Shown: positions 1 to 11,972, counted from the first letter of the stretch. The stretch: 64,000 nucleotides of DNA from Phycisphaera sp. (GCA_020639255.1 JACKGZ010000001.1:248001-312000); one strand, 5' to 3'. Numbers and translations: made by a program. Notes: generated from the sequence alone by a model not told the origin.

Positions 1-57
1 TGGTAGAGTGCGTGCCTTGGAAGCACGAGGCCAGAGGTTCGAATCCTCTCACCCAGA
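1..57 (+). tRNA. tRNA-Pro (TGG), 5' end cut by window
   Basis: The sequence begins inside the D-loop. The anticodon stem CGTGC/GCACG (11-15/23-27) closes the 7-nt loop CTTGGAA, which puts TGG at positions 34-36. A 5-nt variable region is followed by the T-arm AGAGG-TTCGAAT-CCTCT and the acceptor 3' strand 50-56 with discriminator A57. The 3' acceptor G implies C1-G72, which fits tRNA-Pro. The base 3' of the anticodon is A, where tRNA-Pro usually has G, so the identity is likely rather than certain. No CCA is encoded. Confidence 0.65.
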
Positions 58-71
58 TTGACAATAGACGA

Positions 72-147
72 AGCCTCGTAGCTCAGTTGGATTCAGAGCG
101 CCGCACTACGAATGCGGGGGTCGCAGGTTCGAGTCCTGCCGAGGCTG
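72..147 (+). tRNA. tRNA-Arg (ACG)
   Basis: This is a complete cloverleaf. The acceptor AGCCTCG (72-78) pairs with CGAGGCT (140-146), with discriminator G147. The D-arm is GCTC/GAGC, the anticodon stem CCGCA/TGCGG closes loop CTACGAA (anticodon ACG), and the T-arm is GCAGG-TTCGAGT-CCTGC. A34 would be deaminated to inosine to read CGU, CGC and CGA. No CCA is encoded. It lies 14 bases after the preceding tRNA and 11 before the next, so the three are probably one transcript. Confidence 0.93.
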
Positions 148-158
148 TTCAAGCTGAT

Positions 159-233
159 GGTGAGCGTAGCTCAATCGGTCAGAGCACCGGGTTGTGAGCC
201 CGGGGGTTGAGGGTTCGAGCCCCTTCGCTCACC
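159..233 (+). tRNA. tRNA-His (GTG)
   Basis: The acceptor GTGAGCG (160-166) pairs with CGCTCAC (226-232). The anticodon stem CCGGG/CCCGG closes loop TTGTGAG, anticodon GTG. Discriminator C233 and a G at 159 (position -1) are the standard identity elements of tRNA-His. The T-stem contains a G-T and an A-T pair. It is the last tRNA of the cluster; the rtcB start codon follows 58 bases later. Confidence 0.93.
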
Positions 234-291
234 CTTGGCAGTAGTATCTCATCGCTTTCCTGTAGAACTCCATTCCGTACGGAGGCCAGTC

Positions 292-1788
292 ATGCCCGAT
301 TCAACCAAGCCCTTCATCGAAACCGGCGAGGCGACTGCGATGCTGCCGCTCCCGACCAACCAGCGCCCGGTCACCGTCATCGGGACGCCCGCGATCCGCG
401 AGACGTTCGACGAGCAGTGCATCCAGCAGACCATCAACTCCGCCACCGCGCCGGGTGTGTCGCACCTCGTGCTCAACCCGGACGCGCACGTGGGCTACGG
501 CACGCCGGTCGGCTGCGTCATGACGAGCCCCACGCACATCTACCCGGGCCCCGTCGGCGTCGACATCAAGTGCTCGATGAGCCTTCTGGCGATTGACATC
601 GACGAGGATGCGGTGCGCGATGTGCGCACCCGCCGGGCGATCATCGACGCGCTCTGCGAGCGCACACCCACCGGCGCGGGCCGTGGGCAGCGCCACGCAT
701 CCAAGTCCCGCCTTGTCGATGACACACTCGGCGAGCGTGTGATCACCGAGGGCGCATCCGTCGGCGTGTGCAGCGAACTCGGCATCCCGCCCGAGTGGGC
801 CGACCGCTGCGAAGACAGCGCCCACGTCTCGCACGACGGCTCTGTCGACGGCCTTCTTGCGCGCCTCGAACTCCTCAAGCAGGAGGGCCGATTCCGCAAC
901 AAGCTCCCGGGCAAGATCCGCCAGCTCGGCTCCTACGGCGGGGGCAACCACTTCGGTGAGTGCGAGGTCGTTCGCGTCCGCGAGGGCGACCGCGCGCGCC
1001 AAGCCGCCGAGGTCTTCGGCCTCCGCGACGGAGGCGTGGCGTTCCTTTCGCACTGCGGCTCACGCGGCCTCGGGCACGACCTCGCGTCGGGCCAGTTCAA
1101 GTCCCTTGAGCAGCACTTCACGACCTGGGGCATCCCGCTGCCAGGCAATGACCGCCAGCTCGTGCACGCGCCGCTCGGGAGCGACCAGGCCAACGCATAC
1201 CTCGACGACATGGCGCTCGGTGCGAACTTTGCGACCGTGAACCATCTGCTCATCAACGCGCTCGTGCTCGAAGCGTTCCAGGAAGTCCTGCCGGGCGTGA
1301 CGGGCCAGCTCGTGTACTTCATCAGCCACAACATCGCGCGACAGGAAATCCTGGAGAACAAGCCGCACTGGGTGCACCGCAAGGGCGCGACGCGCGCATT
1401 CCCGGGCGGCCACCATGCACTCAAGGGCACACCCTTCGAGAAGACGGGCCATCCCATCCTCCTCCCGGGCAACCCGCAGGCGGGCTCGTCCATCATGGTC
1501 GCCAACGATGGCGCGGCAAAGTCCTGCTACAGCGTCAACCACGGCGCGGGCCGTGCGCTCGGGCGCCGCGCAGCCGCCAAGGCGCTCGACCAGGGCGCGA
1601 TCGACGCGTCGTTCAAGGAGCGAGACATACTCACGAACTGCCGAAAATACCCCATCGACGAGGCCCCCGCGGCCTACAAGGACTTCGACGAGGTGCTGCG
1701 CTCCGTTGAGAAGGCCGACCTCGCAACCGAAGTCGCGCGCCTCGAAGCGCGTTTCGTGATCAAGGACGGGAGCGGCGCCGATGATTAA
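292..1788 (+). CDS. rtcB: RtcB family RNA ligase
   Basis: This is a GTP- and Mn-dependent RNA ligase joining 2',3'-cyclic phosphate (or 3'-phosphate) and 5'-OH RNA ends, as in tRNA splicing or RNA repair. The protein has 498 residues, normal for the family. Visible motifs are the metal-site region D-x2-H-x-GYG near residues 64-70, Cys94, GGGNHFGE at 217-224, HCGSRGLGH at 254-262, SHNIAR at 345-350, PGN at 392-394 and HGAGR at 417-421, which carries the histidine that is guanylylated in characterised RtcB. The ATG at 292 is chosen because GGAGG lies 7 bases upstream; an in-frame TTG at 235 has no such site. The stop overlaps the rtcA start by 8 bases, so the two are translationally coupled. 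Confidence 0.95.
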   Translation: MPDSTKPFIETGEATAMLPLPTNQRPVTVIGTPAIRETFDEQCIQQTINSATAPGVSHLVLNPDAHVGYGTPVGCVMTSPTHIYPGPVGVDIKCSMSLLAIDIDEDAVRDVRTRRAIIDALCERTPTGAGRGQRHASKSRLVDDTLGERVITEGASVGVCSELGIPPEWADRCEDSAHVSHDGSVDGLLARLELLKQEGRFRNKLPGKIRQLGSYGGGNHFGECEVVRVREGDRARQAAEVFGLRDGGVAFLSHCGSRGLGHDLASGQFKSLEQHFTTWGIPLPGNDRQLVHAPLGSDQANAYLDDMALGANFATVNHLLINALVLEAFQEVLPGVTGQLVYFISHNIARQEILENKPHWVHRKGATRAFPGGHHALKGTPFEKTGHPILLPGNPQAGSSIMVANDGAAKSCYSVNHGAGRALGRRAAAKALDQGAIDASFKERDILTNCRKYPIDEAPAAYKDFDEVLRSVEKADLATEVARLEARFVIKDGSGADD

Positions 1789-2800
1789 CATCGACGGCAG
1801 CATGGGCGAAGGCGGCGGGCAGGTCCTGCGCACATCCCTCGCGCTCTCCATGATCACGGGCCAGCCCGTGCGCATCGAGAACATCAGGGCCAAGCGCCCA
1901 AAGCCCGGGCTCCTGCGACAGCACCTGACCTCGGTCGAAGCCGCATGCGCTGTGTGCGATGGGCAGGCGGTCGGTATGTCGCTCGGTTCTTCCAAGATCG
2001 ACTTCAAGCCCGGACCCATAAAGGGCGGCACATACCACTTCGCGATTGGAACCGCCGGCAGCACAACACTCGTCCTCCAGACAGTCCTGCCCGCGCTCAT
2101 GATCGCCAGCGAACCATCGACACTGACCATCACCGGCGGCACGCACAACCCGCACGCGCCGTCGGTCTGTTTCCTCACCCACGCCTTCCTCCCAATCTTG
2201 CAGAAGATGGGGCCGAAGGTGCGCGTCCACCTCGACCGCCACGGCTTCTACCCCGCCGGCGGAGGAAAGATCCGCATCGATATCGAACCAGTCAACCGAT
2301 TGATCCCGATCGAACTTGTCGAGGCACAGCCCGTCGTCGGTTCCCAAGCCATCGCGACAATCTCGGGCCTCGACGTCTCGATCGCCACGCGAGAACTGAA
2401 CACCGTGGCAGGCATGCTCGGCTGGTCCGACGATCAACTCCAGATCGAGCAGATCCAGAGCAGCGCCTGTGCTGGAAATGTGCTCACGCTCACCGTCAAG
2501 CGCGAGAATATCACCGAGGTCTTCACAGGATTCGGCTCTCGCGGCGTCTCAGCCGAGCGAGTGGCTTCGAACGCAGCCCGGGATGTCGAGCAATACCTCG
2601 CCTCAGGTGTACCGGTCTGGGAACACCTCGCCGATCAACTCATGATCCCCATGGCACTCGCCGGCGCCGGCGCCTACCAAACCGGAAGCCTCAGCGAGCA
2701 CGCGCTGACCAACGCAATGGTCATCGAAGCATTCGGGCATCACAAAGTACATCACAAGAGTGAAGGCAATCGCTCGCTGATTACCACATCCACCCCGTAG
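1781..2800 (+). CDS. rtcA: RNA 3'-terminal phosphate cyclase RtcA
   Basis: It converts RNA 3'-phosphates to 2',3'-cyclic phosphates using ATP, making substrates that RtcB can seal. The protein has 339 residues, the usual length. Family signatures are EGGGQVLRT at 10-18, the K/R-rich stretch with RPKPGL near 39-44, GTAGSTT at 90-96, GGTHNPHAPS at 119-128, HGFYPAGGGK around 154-163, and the His of SEHALTN at residue 307, matching the adenylylated His309 of E. coli RtcA. It starts 8 bases inside rtcB. No RtcR-type sigma54 activator gene is adjacent, so control probably differs from that in enterobacteria. Confidence 0.95.
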   Translation: MINIDGSMGEGGGQVLRTSLALSMITGQPVRIENIRAKRPKPGLLRQHLTSVEAACAVCDGQAVGMSLGSSKIDFKPGPIKGGTYHFAIGTAGSTTLVLQTVLPALMIASEPSTLTITGGTHNPHAPSVCFLTHAFLPILQKMGPKVRVHLDRHGFYPAGGGKIRIDIEPVNRLIPIELVEAQPVVGSQAIATISGLDVSIATRELNTVAGMLGWSDDQLQIEQIQSSACAGNVLTLTVKRENITEVFTGFGSRGVSAERVASNAARDVEQYLASGVPVWEHLADQLMIPMALAGAGAYQTGSLSEHALTNAMVIEAFGHHKVHHKSEGNRSLITTSTP

Positions 2801-2844
2801 GAGGCCGCCCGTCGTCCGCCGGTGACCCTCTGCGGCCGCCCGAG

Positions 2845-3402
2845 CTACTCAACGAGCGAATTGAGTTCGTTGTAGATCTGCGATGTGACATCCACAGGAA
2901 TGCCAGTCTCGAGATGCGGGTGAATCTGCTGAAGAATCAGCCGGATCATCGAGGTGATATCCGCCAGGTCACTCGCGAGCTTGTTTGATTGCTCGGAGAG
3001 CGTCTCGGACAGCACATTCGCATTCTTGCGATTCATGCTGATGCCGATCTCGTGGACGGCATGCGTGAAGTGCCTGCACCAACGCACCTCGCCCTCGATC
3101 TCAAACTCCGGGCCATGGTCCGACATCACCATGATCCAGCAGTGCGTGTTCGGGTGAATGAATGTGCCGATCCAGAGACCCATGCCGTCCTCGGACATGT
3201 CCCGCAGCACAGCATCCGCGGTCACCCGGCCGTCTGCACGCTCGAACTCGATCACCACACGCTTGCTGACCTCGATCGCATAACGCTTCGACTTGCGGCT
3301 GTCCTGCCGAGCGTCGAGCTGCTGCTGCTGCGCGATGCGTTGCGAGATATGAGGAGTGATCCGAAGCGGGATATGGAGCTGATTGAGGTTCGAGTCACTC
3401 AC
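2845..3402 (-). CDS. PilZ domain-containing protein
   Basis: This is a 185-residue protein with one PilZ domain, a c-di-GMP-binding fold. The two ligand motifs are visible: the basic RKSKR stretch before the first strand and DMSEDG, which fits [D/N]-x-S-x2-G. A C-terminal helical region of about 70 residues follows, rich in Leu, Ile and Ser, with no recognised domain. There is no signal peptide, so it is probably a cytoplasmic c-di-GMP effector. The start is uncertain: GTG at 3402 has a weak GGGAAA upstream, and an in-frame TTG at 3444 would add 14 residues without a ribosome site. It is convergent with rtcA. Its target is unknown. Confidence 0.8.
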   Translation of the reverse strand: MSDSNLNQLHIPLRITPHISQRIAQQQQLDARQDSRKSKRYAIEVSKRVVIEFERADGRVTADAVLRDMSEDGMGLWIGTFIHPNTHCWIMVMSDHGPEFEIEGEVRWCRHFTHAVHEIGISMNRKNANVLSETLSEQSNKLASDLADITSMIRLILQQIHPHLETGIPVDVTSQIYNELNSLVE

Positions 3403-3692
3403 GGCCGATTTCCCGGATTCGCCTTCGTCCAGATAACACACCAAAGAGGCACATCACTCGATGCCCTCTGTGTTGTGGACTTTGCCCGGCGTATATCAGC
3501 CCAATGCCGCTTTCATGTGGATGAAAGGCCAAAATGCAGCCCCGGATTCACCCATTTGTGTGCCGCAAGTGCCTAGTCAGGGGGTGCAAACCAGGCGAGT
3601 TCCGGAGGGGGAAATCCTCTGGCATCAGATCGACCCCGGGTTTCTCCGTATTGCGGTATCGGGTTCAACCCAGAGTCGGTTCCCGGTCATAC

Positions 3693-5600
3693 TCATCGGC
3701 CTGCAACGATTTTCAGCCGGCGCCCATCAGGCAGCGTGATGTAGCGCACCCGCTTGGGCTCCGGGTCGTTGCCCGGCTTGGAATCCGGGTTGTCCGTGCC
3801 ACCTGGCGGCGTGTACTCACCACCCGTGTTGCCCGAGTCTCCATCACTCCCCGACTTGCTTCCGGTGTTGTCGCCACTATTCCCACCGCCACCACCGGGT
3901 GTGTTGCTGCTGTCGTCGGATCCGCCACCGCCGCCAGGCACGGTTGTGAGCCAGGTCGCGTCAGCGGTCGCAAGCTGCGGGTTTCGCAGAGGGACGATGC
4001 TCGCCATGACCGGGACATACCCATTCCGAGCCAGTCGCTCCACGTCACGCTGCACCCGGTCCGAATCGATCGACTGCCCGCTCATCTGAGCGATGTCGTT
4101 GTAGCGGAAGTACGCCCAGGTCTCGTGTCCCGGCAGCAGGAAATCCGAGAGGTAGTGGGGCATCGAGAGCCTGTGGAAGTCGTCCTCGGTACGCGTCTCG
4201 TCATTCACCTGCCACGCGCGAAGGAACGTCGGTGTGATCCTGTGCACAATGTCGCTCGCGATCGGCTCAACGATGAACGACATCTCAGGGTACCGCTGCT
4301 GAAGTCCCGTGATGTAATCGATCTGCTCCCATGACGGCATCCGGTGGTGCGAGAAGGCATCGAGCCCAATCATCGTCGCACCGGCCTGCTCCGCAAGATC
4401 GAGCTGCTGATAGACCAGGTTCATGTGCTGCGGGTTGCTCGTGTCCAGATGCACAGACGTGCTCCCGTCCCAGCGGTCCGAATACTCCGCTGCCCGGCCC
4501 CACCAGAGCCCAAGCTCCTTGCCCGAACGCGGGATTGCCGGCAGCCCGATCGAATCCGTCGCCGTGCGAAGCTTCTCGATGTCGAGCCACCCCGCCGTGA
4601 ACCGCGACGGATAATTCAACTCCCGGTGCTCGGCGTACAAACCGCTGGGAGCCCAGACCATCACGCTGTCGTACCCCGCCTGCGTCCGCACAATCCGATC
4701 GGCGATCGGTGCAAAGCCGACCCGGTCCGGGCGGATATCGTTGCCGCCGAACCCGCGACGATTCGTCGCGCTGATATTGCCCTCGTCTGCAAAGCCCCAC
4801 GTCATCACAGGCTTCGTCCGACGGTCATACGACACGCTCCCGGCATGTGTCTCGAAGTACGCCCGGTACGGCTCGATCACCTCAAGCCATTCCTGCAAAC
4901 CAGTCACCGATCCGGACGCCGCCGGGCGACGCATCGCACGCACCGCGATCGTGTACTGCCGAGTCTGTCCCGGCTGAAGCTCGGCACCAAAGTGCACACG
5001 CTCGGGTGCGTTCGGATTGGTTGTGTTGTTCAGATCGAACGAGATCATCCAACCCAGCCGCTCGTCCGGCCCGCGAAAGACACCGCCCACGCGGTGCAGC
5101 TGCACCGCCGCGTCGTGACGGTAGTCCATCACCGGGTACAGCAGACTCACACCAACGACGTGCGTCTGGTTCATCGCGACCATCACCGGGCTGTACGCGT
5201 GTCCGGGGTAGCACCACGAGAAACCCGAGAAGCTGTCGTGCGAAATATCACGCCACGCGAGGCTGCTCGCGTGATCGAGCACCCGCAGCCGCTGACCCAT
5301 CCCAAAGATACCCATCTCCAGCCTGCCGATAGGGCTGGCCTTCGTCGAGGTGTTCTTGAACGTGTACGTGATGTCGTACGACAGATCACCATGATGCTCG
5401 ATAGAAATCGTCGGCACGATCGCATTCGGAAGCCCGAGCGTGTCGTACAACGCCATGTTCCGCGGCTCGACAATCGGAATGTCGCCGTCGCTCATGGGCG
5501 GCGCCATCTGCGCAGGATCGGTGGTGTACACCTGAGCCCGCGCACCGGCCGCGAGGAAAAGTGTTCCGAGAACGATCACGATAGGCGAAAGTCTGGGCAT
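3693..5600 (-). CDS. secreted protein of unknown function with Gly-rich C-terminal linker
   Basis: The protein has 635 residues. The N-terminus is a clear signal peptide (MPRLSP, then a hydrophobic core, with AGARAQ as probable cleavage region), which fixes the ATG at 5600. The central part has alternating strands and helices with a segment around LWWGRAAEYSDRWDG and later GLDAFSHHR, which could be a TIM-barrel glycoside-hydrolase-like fold; I do not recognise a named family. Residues of about 540-605 are low complexity, with two GGGGG runs and many Ser, Asp, Asn and Pro. A short conserved-looking tail (ITLPDGRRLKIVAGR) follows. It looks like a cell-surface or exported protein. It is the downstream member of a leftward group of exported-protein genes. 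Confidence 0.75.
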   Translation of the reverse strand: MPRLSPIVIVLGTLFLAAGARAQVYTTDPAQMAPPMSDGDIPIVEPRNMALYDTLGLPNAIVPTISIEHHGDLSYDITYTFKNTSTKASPIGRLEMGIFGMGQRLRVLDHASSLAWRDISHDSFSGFSWCYPGHAYSPVMVAMNQTHVVGVSLLYPVMDYRHDAAVQLHRVGGVFRGPDERLGWMISFDLNNTTNPNAPERVHFGAELQPGQTRQYTIAVRAMRRPAASGSVTGLQEWLEVIEPYRAYFETHAGSVSYDRRTKPVMTWGFADEGNISATNRRGFGGNDIRPDRVGFAPIADRIVRTQAGYDSVMVWAPSGLYAEHRELNYPSRFTAGWLDIEKLRTATDSIGLPAIPRSGKELGLWWGRAAEYSDRWDGSTSVHLDTSNPQHMNLVYQQLDLAEQAGATMIGLDAFSHHRMPSWEQIDYITGLQQRYPEMSFIVEPIASDIVHRITPTFLRAWQVNDETRTEDDFHRLSMPHYLSDFLLPGHETWAYFRYNDIAQMSGQSIDSDRVQRDVERLARNGYVPVMASIVPLRNPQLATADATWLTTVPGGGGGSDDSSNTPGGGGGNSGDNTGSKSGSDGDSGNTGGEYTPPGGTDNPDSKPGNDPEPKRVRYITLPDGRRLKIVAGR

Positions 5601-5810
5601 AGCCCGACTATCCGATTCACTCCGCGGATTGCCGATGGAATGCGGGATTTCATCGCTCGAATGGGTGGGAACCCGGACCACATGGACCACCCGCGTAAAC
5701 TCCACCGGCAAAGCAATCTCTGCCGCCTGTACGGGCACGTCCCAGAGAAAGAAAGCGGGCGCCGACTATGCATCGACGCCCGTCACATGAATCACGATCT
5801 GGTTCTCGGA

Positions 5811-6761
5811 TCAGCAGCCCGCGTTGTAATTCGCAACCCAGGCCGAGAAGTCCGCGGGAGTGCACATGCCATCCTGGTTCTGATCGCACTCAGGAGCGTT
5901 TGAGTTGAACGCTGCCACCCAAGCCGAGAAGTCCGCCGGCGTCACCATGCCGTCACCGTTCACGTCGGGCAGGCACTCACCGCCCGTCAGTCCCGCCGCA
6001 AAGAGCAACGCATTGGCCATGATCAACCCGCCGTCGGTCGTCTCGTTCCAGTAGCCATCGTTCACCGCGCTCGAAACCGGGTGGAACCCGAGCTCGACCA
6101 CCCGTGGGTTCGGGGCCACCGCGATCAGCGTCTTGCCGTCGGTGTAGCGCGCGACAAGCGTCGAGCCCGCTGTGAGAGTGGGATTCGTCGGCCGCCACGC
6201 GCCGAACGGCCCGTTGGTCCCGATGCCCACGTCATTGACAAAGATCTCGACCCCGTTCATGATCGGATGATTGGGGTCGGGCACCTCACCGATCGAAACG
6301 GTCGTATTGGTTGTAAAGCCGCCGCCCTGCGGGATAGCAATGTACCCGCCCATCGCGTCTTGCCAGCGCCCCGCAAGGTTCCGGTTGACCGACGTGGTCG
6401 TGTTCGCAAACAGCGCCACGACCACACCGCCGCCCGCGTCCACATAATCGGCGAGCACATCGCCCATCTCCACCGAGTCCACAAAGCTCGCGTTGCTCCA
6501 CACGATCACCGCGTCGTACTGCATCAGCGTCGCAAGGCTCGGCGTGCCGGTGCCATCGCCGATGCCTGTCGCGTTGATGATGTCCACCTGCGTGAACAGC
6601 CCCGTCGCCATGATCTTGTCACGCGGGTCGGTAAAGCGTGGCTCCGTCTGCGCATTGGCGGTATTAGTCGAAGCTGCCACGATCGCGGCGGTTTGCGCCG
6701 TCGCAGGCAATGCGATCGCGCCGAGCGCCGCAGCCGCGCACCCTAGGAATACATTCTTCAT
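5811..6761 (-). CDS. secreted protein with GC-type dockerin C-terminus
   Basis: The protein has 316 residues. The signal peptide is MKNVFLGCAAAALGA, then ALPATAQ. The middle (residues about 25-255) resembles a ThuA/GATase-like Rossmann domain: DAVIVWSNASF, then a GGGVVVALF strand-loop; this assignment is tentative. The last 55 residues hold two EF-hand-like loops, DVNGDGMVTPADF and DQNQDGMCTPADF, each followed by SAWVA, and end exactly in Ala-Gly-Cys. The ATG at 6761 has GGGGGA 8 bases upstream. It lies 40 bases downstream of the next dockerin gene with the same ending, so the two are probably co-transcribed. Confidence 0.8.
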   Translation of the reverse strand: MKNVFLGCAAAALGAIALPATAQTAAIVAASTNTANAQTEPRFTDPRDKIMATGLFTQVDIINATGIGDGTGTPSLATLMQYDAVIVWSNASFVDSVEMGDVLADYVDAGGGVVVALFANTTTSVNRNLAGRWQDAMGGYIAIPQGGGFTTNTTVSIGEVPDPNHPIMNGVEIFVNDVGIGTNGPFGAWRPTNPTLTAGSTLVARYTDGKTLIAVAPNPRVVELGFHPVSSAVNDGYWNETTDGGLIMANALLFAAGLTGGECLPDVNGDGMVTPADFSAWVAAFNSNAPECDQNQDGMCTPADFSAWVANYNAGC

Positions 6762-6801
6762 TTCTTCGTCCCCCAATCAGTGCGGGAGGACGCCCAGGGC
6801 G

Positions 6802-8178
6802 TCAGCAGCCCGCGTTGTAATTCGCAACCCACGCCGAGAAGTCGGCTGGGGTGCACATGCCGTCCAGGTTCTGGTCGCACTCCGGAGCCGCGGCATTGAA
6901 CGCCGCCACCCACGCCGAGAAGTCCGCCGGCGTCACCATGCCGTCACCGTTCACGTCCGGCAGGCACACGGTCTCGCACGCGTCGGGGATCGTGTCACCG
7001 TCGCTGTCGACCGCGCTCGCCGATGTGAACTTGCGGATCGTGCCCGCAAACAGGCTCATCACGTAGATCTCGCCCTGCTTGTCCTGCGCGAACGCGCTCA
7101 CACCCGAACCCTGGTTCGAGACTGCAACGACCGCGTTCCCGTTCGCCGGGTCGAGCGTCCAGATGTCTCCCGAGCAGTAGTCACCAAAGACATACTTGCC
7201 ATCAAACTCCGGCACGCCGCAGCCGTAATACACGTATCCACCCGTGATCGAGCAACGACCCCCCGCGTGGGTGTAGTCATGGATCGGATCGATCACGCCA
7301 GGCGGGAGTGAGGCCGTGCAACCAGAGAAACTCGGGTTCTCGATGAAGCCCTCACGGCAGCGCCAGCCGTAGTGCTCGCCGCCGGTGCTCGTCGAGCGCT
7401 GGACGTTCACTTCCTCGCGCGTGTTCTGTCCGACGTCAGCAATCCAGAGATCACCCGTCATCTGATCGAAACTCGTCCGCCACGGGTTGCGCAGGCCGTA
7501 CGCCCAGATCTCAGGCAGCGCCGAGCTGACACCAACAAACGGATTGTCCGCAGGCACCGTGTAGGGCACCTGATCATCGCTCACATCGATACGCAGCAGC
7601 TTGCCGAGCAGGAATGTCAGCTGGCTCGCGCGGTTGCCCGGGTCGTTCGAGCTCCCGCCGTCACCCGTGCCGATGTAGAGATAACCGTCCGGCCCGAAGT
7701 CCATCCAGCCGCCGTTGTGATTGCTGAACGGCTGACTGATCGTCATGATCGTCCGCGCGGTACCGGCATCCGCAACCAGCGGGTCCGCCGCCGATCGACG
7801 ATATTCGACCACATTCGTCGCCGGGCCCGTGCCGATGTAGTACACAAAGAATCGGCCGCTGGTCACATAGTCCGGGCTGAACGCAAGACCCAGCATGCCC
7901 TGCTCATTGCCGCCCGACGTGCCGTTGAGCACCAGCGGGTCGATGTCGAGGAACGGCGTCGCAAGCACAGTGCCGTTCTGGACCACACGGATCGCGCCAC
8001 GCTGCTCAACCACATAGAACGTGTCGTCATCGCCAGGTGCCGAGACCATGTAGACAGGCCGCGAGAGCCCGCTCGCGAAGAGCTCCGTCGTCACCTGACC
8101 CGACGCAACGCCGGTCGCCAGGCCCGAAGCCATCGCCAATCCAATCGCCAGAACGCTCGCGGTTGTACGCATCATCAT
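6802..8178 (-). CDS. PQQ-type sugar dehydrogenase-like (sorbosone dehydrogenase family) exoprotein with GC-type dockerin
   Basis: The protein has 458 residues. A signal peptide is followed by a six-bladed beta-propeller of the soluble glucose/sorbosone dehydrogenase family. Typical stretches are LSRPVYMVSAPGD, FYVVEQRGAIRV, LLGLAFSPDY, DGYLYIGTGDGG, LRIDVSDD, and WAYGLRNPWRTSFD followed by IADVGQN. This family oxidises aldoses or related substrates in the periplasm or outside. The C-terminal 55 residues are a two-loop GC-dockerin ending in Ala-Gly-Cys. Of several ATGs, the one at 8178 has GGGGGA seven bases upstream. Catalytic activity is not proven by sequence. Confidence 0.82.
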   Translation of the reverse strand: MMMRTTASVLAIGLAMASGLATGVASGQVTTELFASGLSRPVYMVSAPGDDDTFYVVEQRGAIRVVQNGTVLATPFLDIDPLVLNGTSGGNEQGMLGLAFSPDYVTSGRFFVYYIGTGPATNVVEYRRSAADPLVADAGTARTIMTISQPFSNHNGGWMDFGPDGYLYIGTGDGGSSNDPGNRASQLTFLLGKLLRIDVSDDQVPYTVPADNPFVGVSSALPEIWAYGLRNPWRTSFDQMTGDLWIADVGQNTREEVNVQRSTSTGGEHYGWRCREGFIENPSFSGCTASLPPGVIDPIHDYTHAGGRCSITGGYVYYGCGVPEFDGKYVFGDYCSGDIWTLDPANGNAVVAVSNQGSGVSAFAQDKQGEIYVMSLFAGTIRKFTSASAVDSDGDTIPDACETVCLPDVNGDGMVTPADFSAWVAAFNAAAPECDQNLDGMCTPADFSAWVANYNAGC

Positions 8179-8326
8179 CTCCATATCCCCCTGGATCCGC
8201 CTCCACACTATCCACAGACGCGGCCCGTTGGAACCCCTTCTTTCACATGCTCGCGCTTTGTCCGGTAATCTGTCGGGTGCAGGTCCACATCACCCCCCCT
8301 CGCGCCCCCACACGAAGGAGAATCGC

Positions 8327-8908
8327 ATGTCTGTCACGGATCTCTGGCTCCCGATCCTCATCGCCACCGTCGTCGGGTTCTTCCTCAGCTTCCTGATGTG
8401 GGCCATCCTGCCGCACCACAAAGGCGACGTGACGTTCTGCCCCGAGCAGGACAAAATCTTGGACCTTGTGCGCGGTTCGAACATCAAGCCAGGGGCCTAC
8501 ATGTTCCCGACCTGCGCCGACCGCAAGGACTTCAAGAACCCCGAGGTGGTCGAGATGTTCAACGCCGGCCCGTGGGGCACGATCAGCGTCTGGGACGCCA
8601 AACCCAACATGGGCCGCAACATGGCGCTCACCATCTTGTACTTCTTCATCGTCAGCCTGCTCGTCGCGTACGTCACAGGCCAGGCCCGCGGCGCGGGAAG
8701 CGACTTTCTCGCCGTCTTCCAGGTCGCATCAACCTGCGCCATCCTCGCGCACGTCCTCGGCGGCGCCCCAGGCGGCATCTGGTTCGGCAAACGTACACGC
8801 TACTTCATCACCGACGCCATCGACGGCCTCGCCTACTCCCTTGCCACCGGCGCCATCTTCGCCCTCATGTGGCCCGCCGCCGATGCCATCGCACACACCA
8901 CACCCTGA
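8327..8908 (+). CDS. membrane protein of unknown function, about four transmembrane helices
   Basis: The protein has 193 residues. Hydrophobic segments lie at about 5-28, 101-118, 130-150 and 165-185, with a soluble domain of about 70 residues between the first and second (KGDVTFCPEQDK ... FPTCADRKDFKNPE). The ATG at 8327 has AAGGAG nine bases upstream. I recall similar small inner-membrane proteins in planctomycetes but cannot name the family. It stands alone between a divergent secreted-protein gene and a convergent aconitase gene. Confidence 0.8.
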   Translation: MSVTDLWLPILIATVVGFFLSFLMWAILPHHKGDVTFCPEQDKILDLVRGSNIKPGAYMFPTCADRKDFKNPEVVEMFNAGPWGTISVWDAKPNMGRNMALTILYFFIVSLLVAYVTGQARGAGSDFLAVFQVASTCAILAHVLGGAPGGIWFGKRTRYFITDAIDGLAYSLATGAIFALMWPAADAIAHTTP

Positions 8909-9063
8909 TTCCGCTCAGGCGGGCATGATTCTGAAAGACGCCCCGGTGTCGCAACAGATATTTTCCGATTCCCGGGAACTCTGACAAGGTCAGCAGCGTC
9001 TCATCTCTCAGAAACACTCCTCTGCCCCCCTGAGCTTCGGTGTGACCTTCCGCTGAAGCACAA

Positions 9064-9097
9064 AAACGCCCCGAGCAATCGCCCGGGGCGTTTCCTT
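9064..9097. terminator. bidirectional intrinsic terminator
   Basis: The stem AACGCCCCG (9065-9073) pairs with CGGGGCGTT (9084-9092) around a 10-nt loop. T-rich tails follow on both strands: TTTCCTTTT on plus, and TTTTTG on minus, read from aconitase. It separates the convergent membrane-protein and acnA genes. Confidence 0.85.
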
Positions 9098-9128
9098 TTC
9101 ATCGTCCAAACGACTCGTCAGCGTCGCC

Positions 9129-11972
<2,844 letters not shown>

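Noticed and set aside
1..57. tRNA-Ser (GGA) for the truncated first tRNA
   Set aside because: GGA would need a shift of one base in the loop, and the 5-nt variable region is not that of a serine tRNA.
3403..3692. Small gene or RNA in the 290-base gap between the PilZ gene and the large exoprotein gene
   Set aside because: Frames there have no ribosome site or protein-like composition, and no stable hairpin with a T-run is visible.
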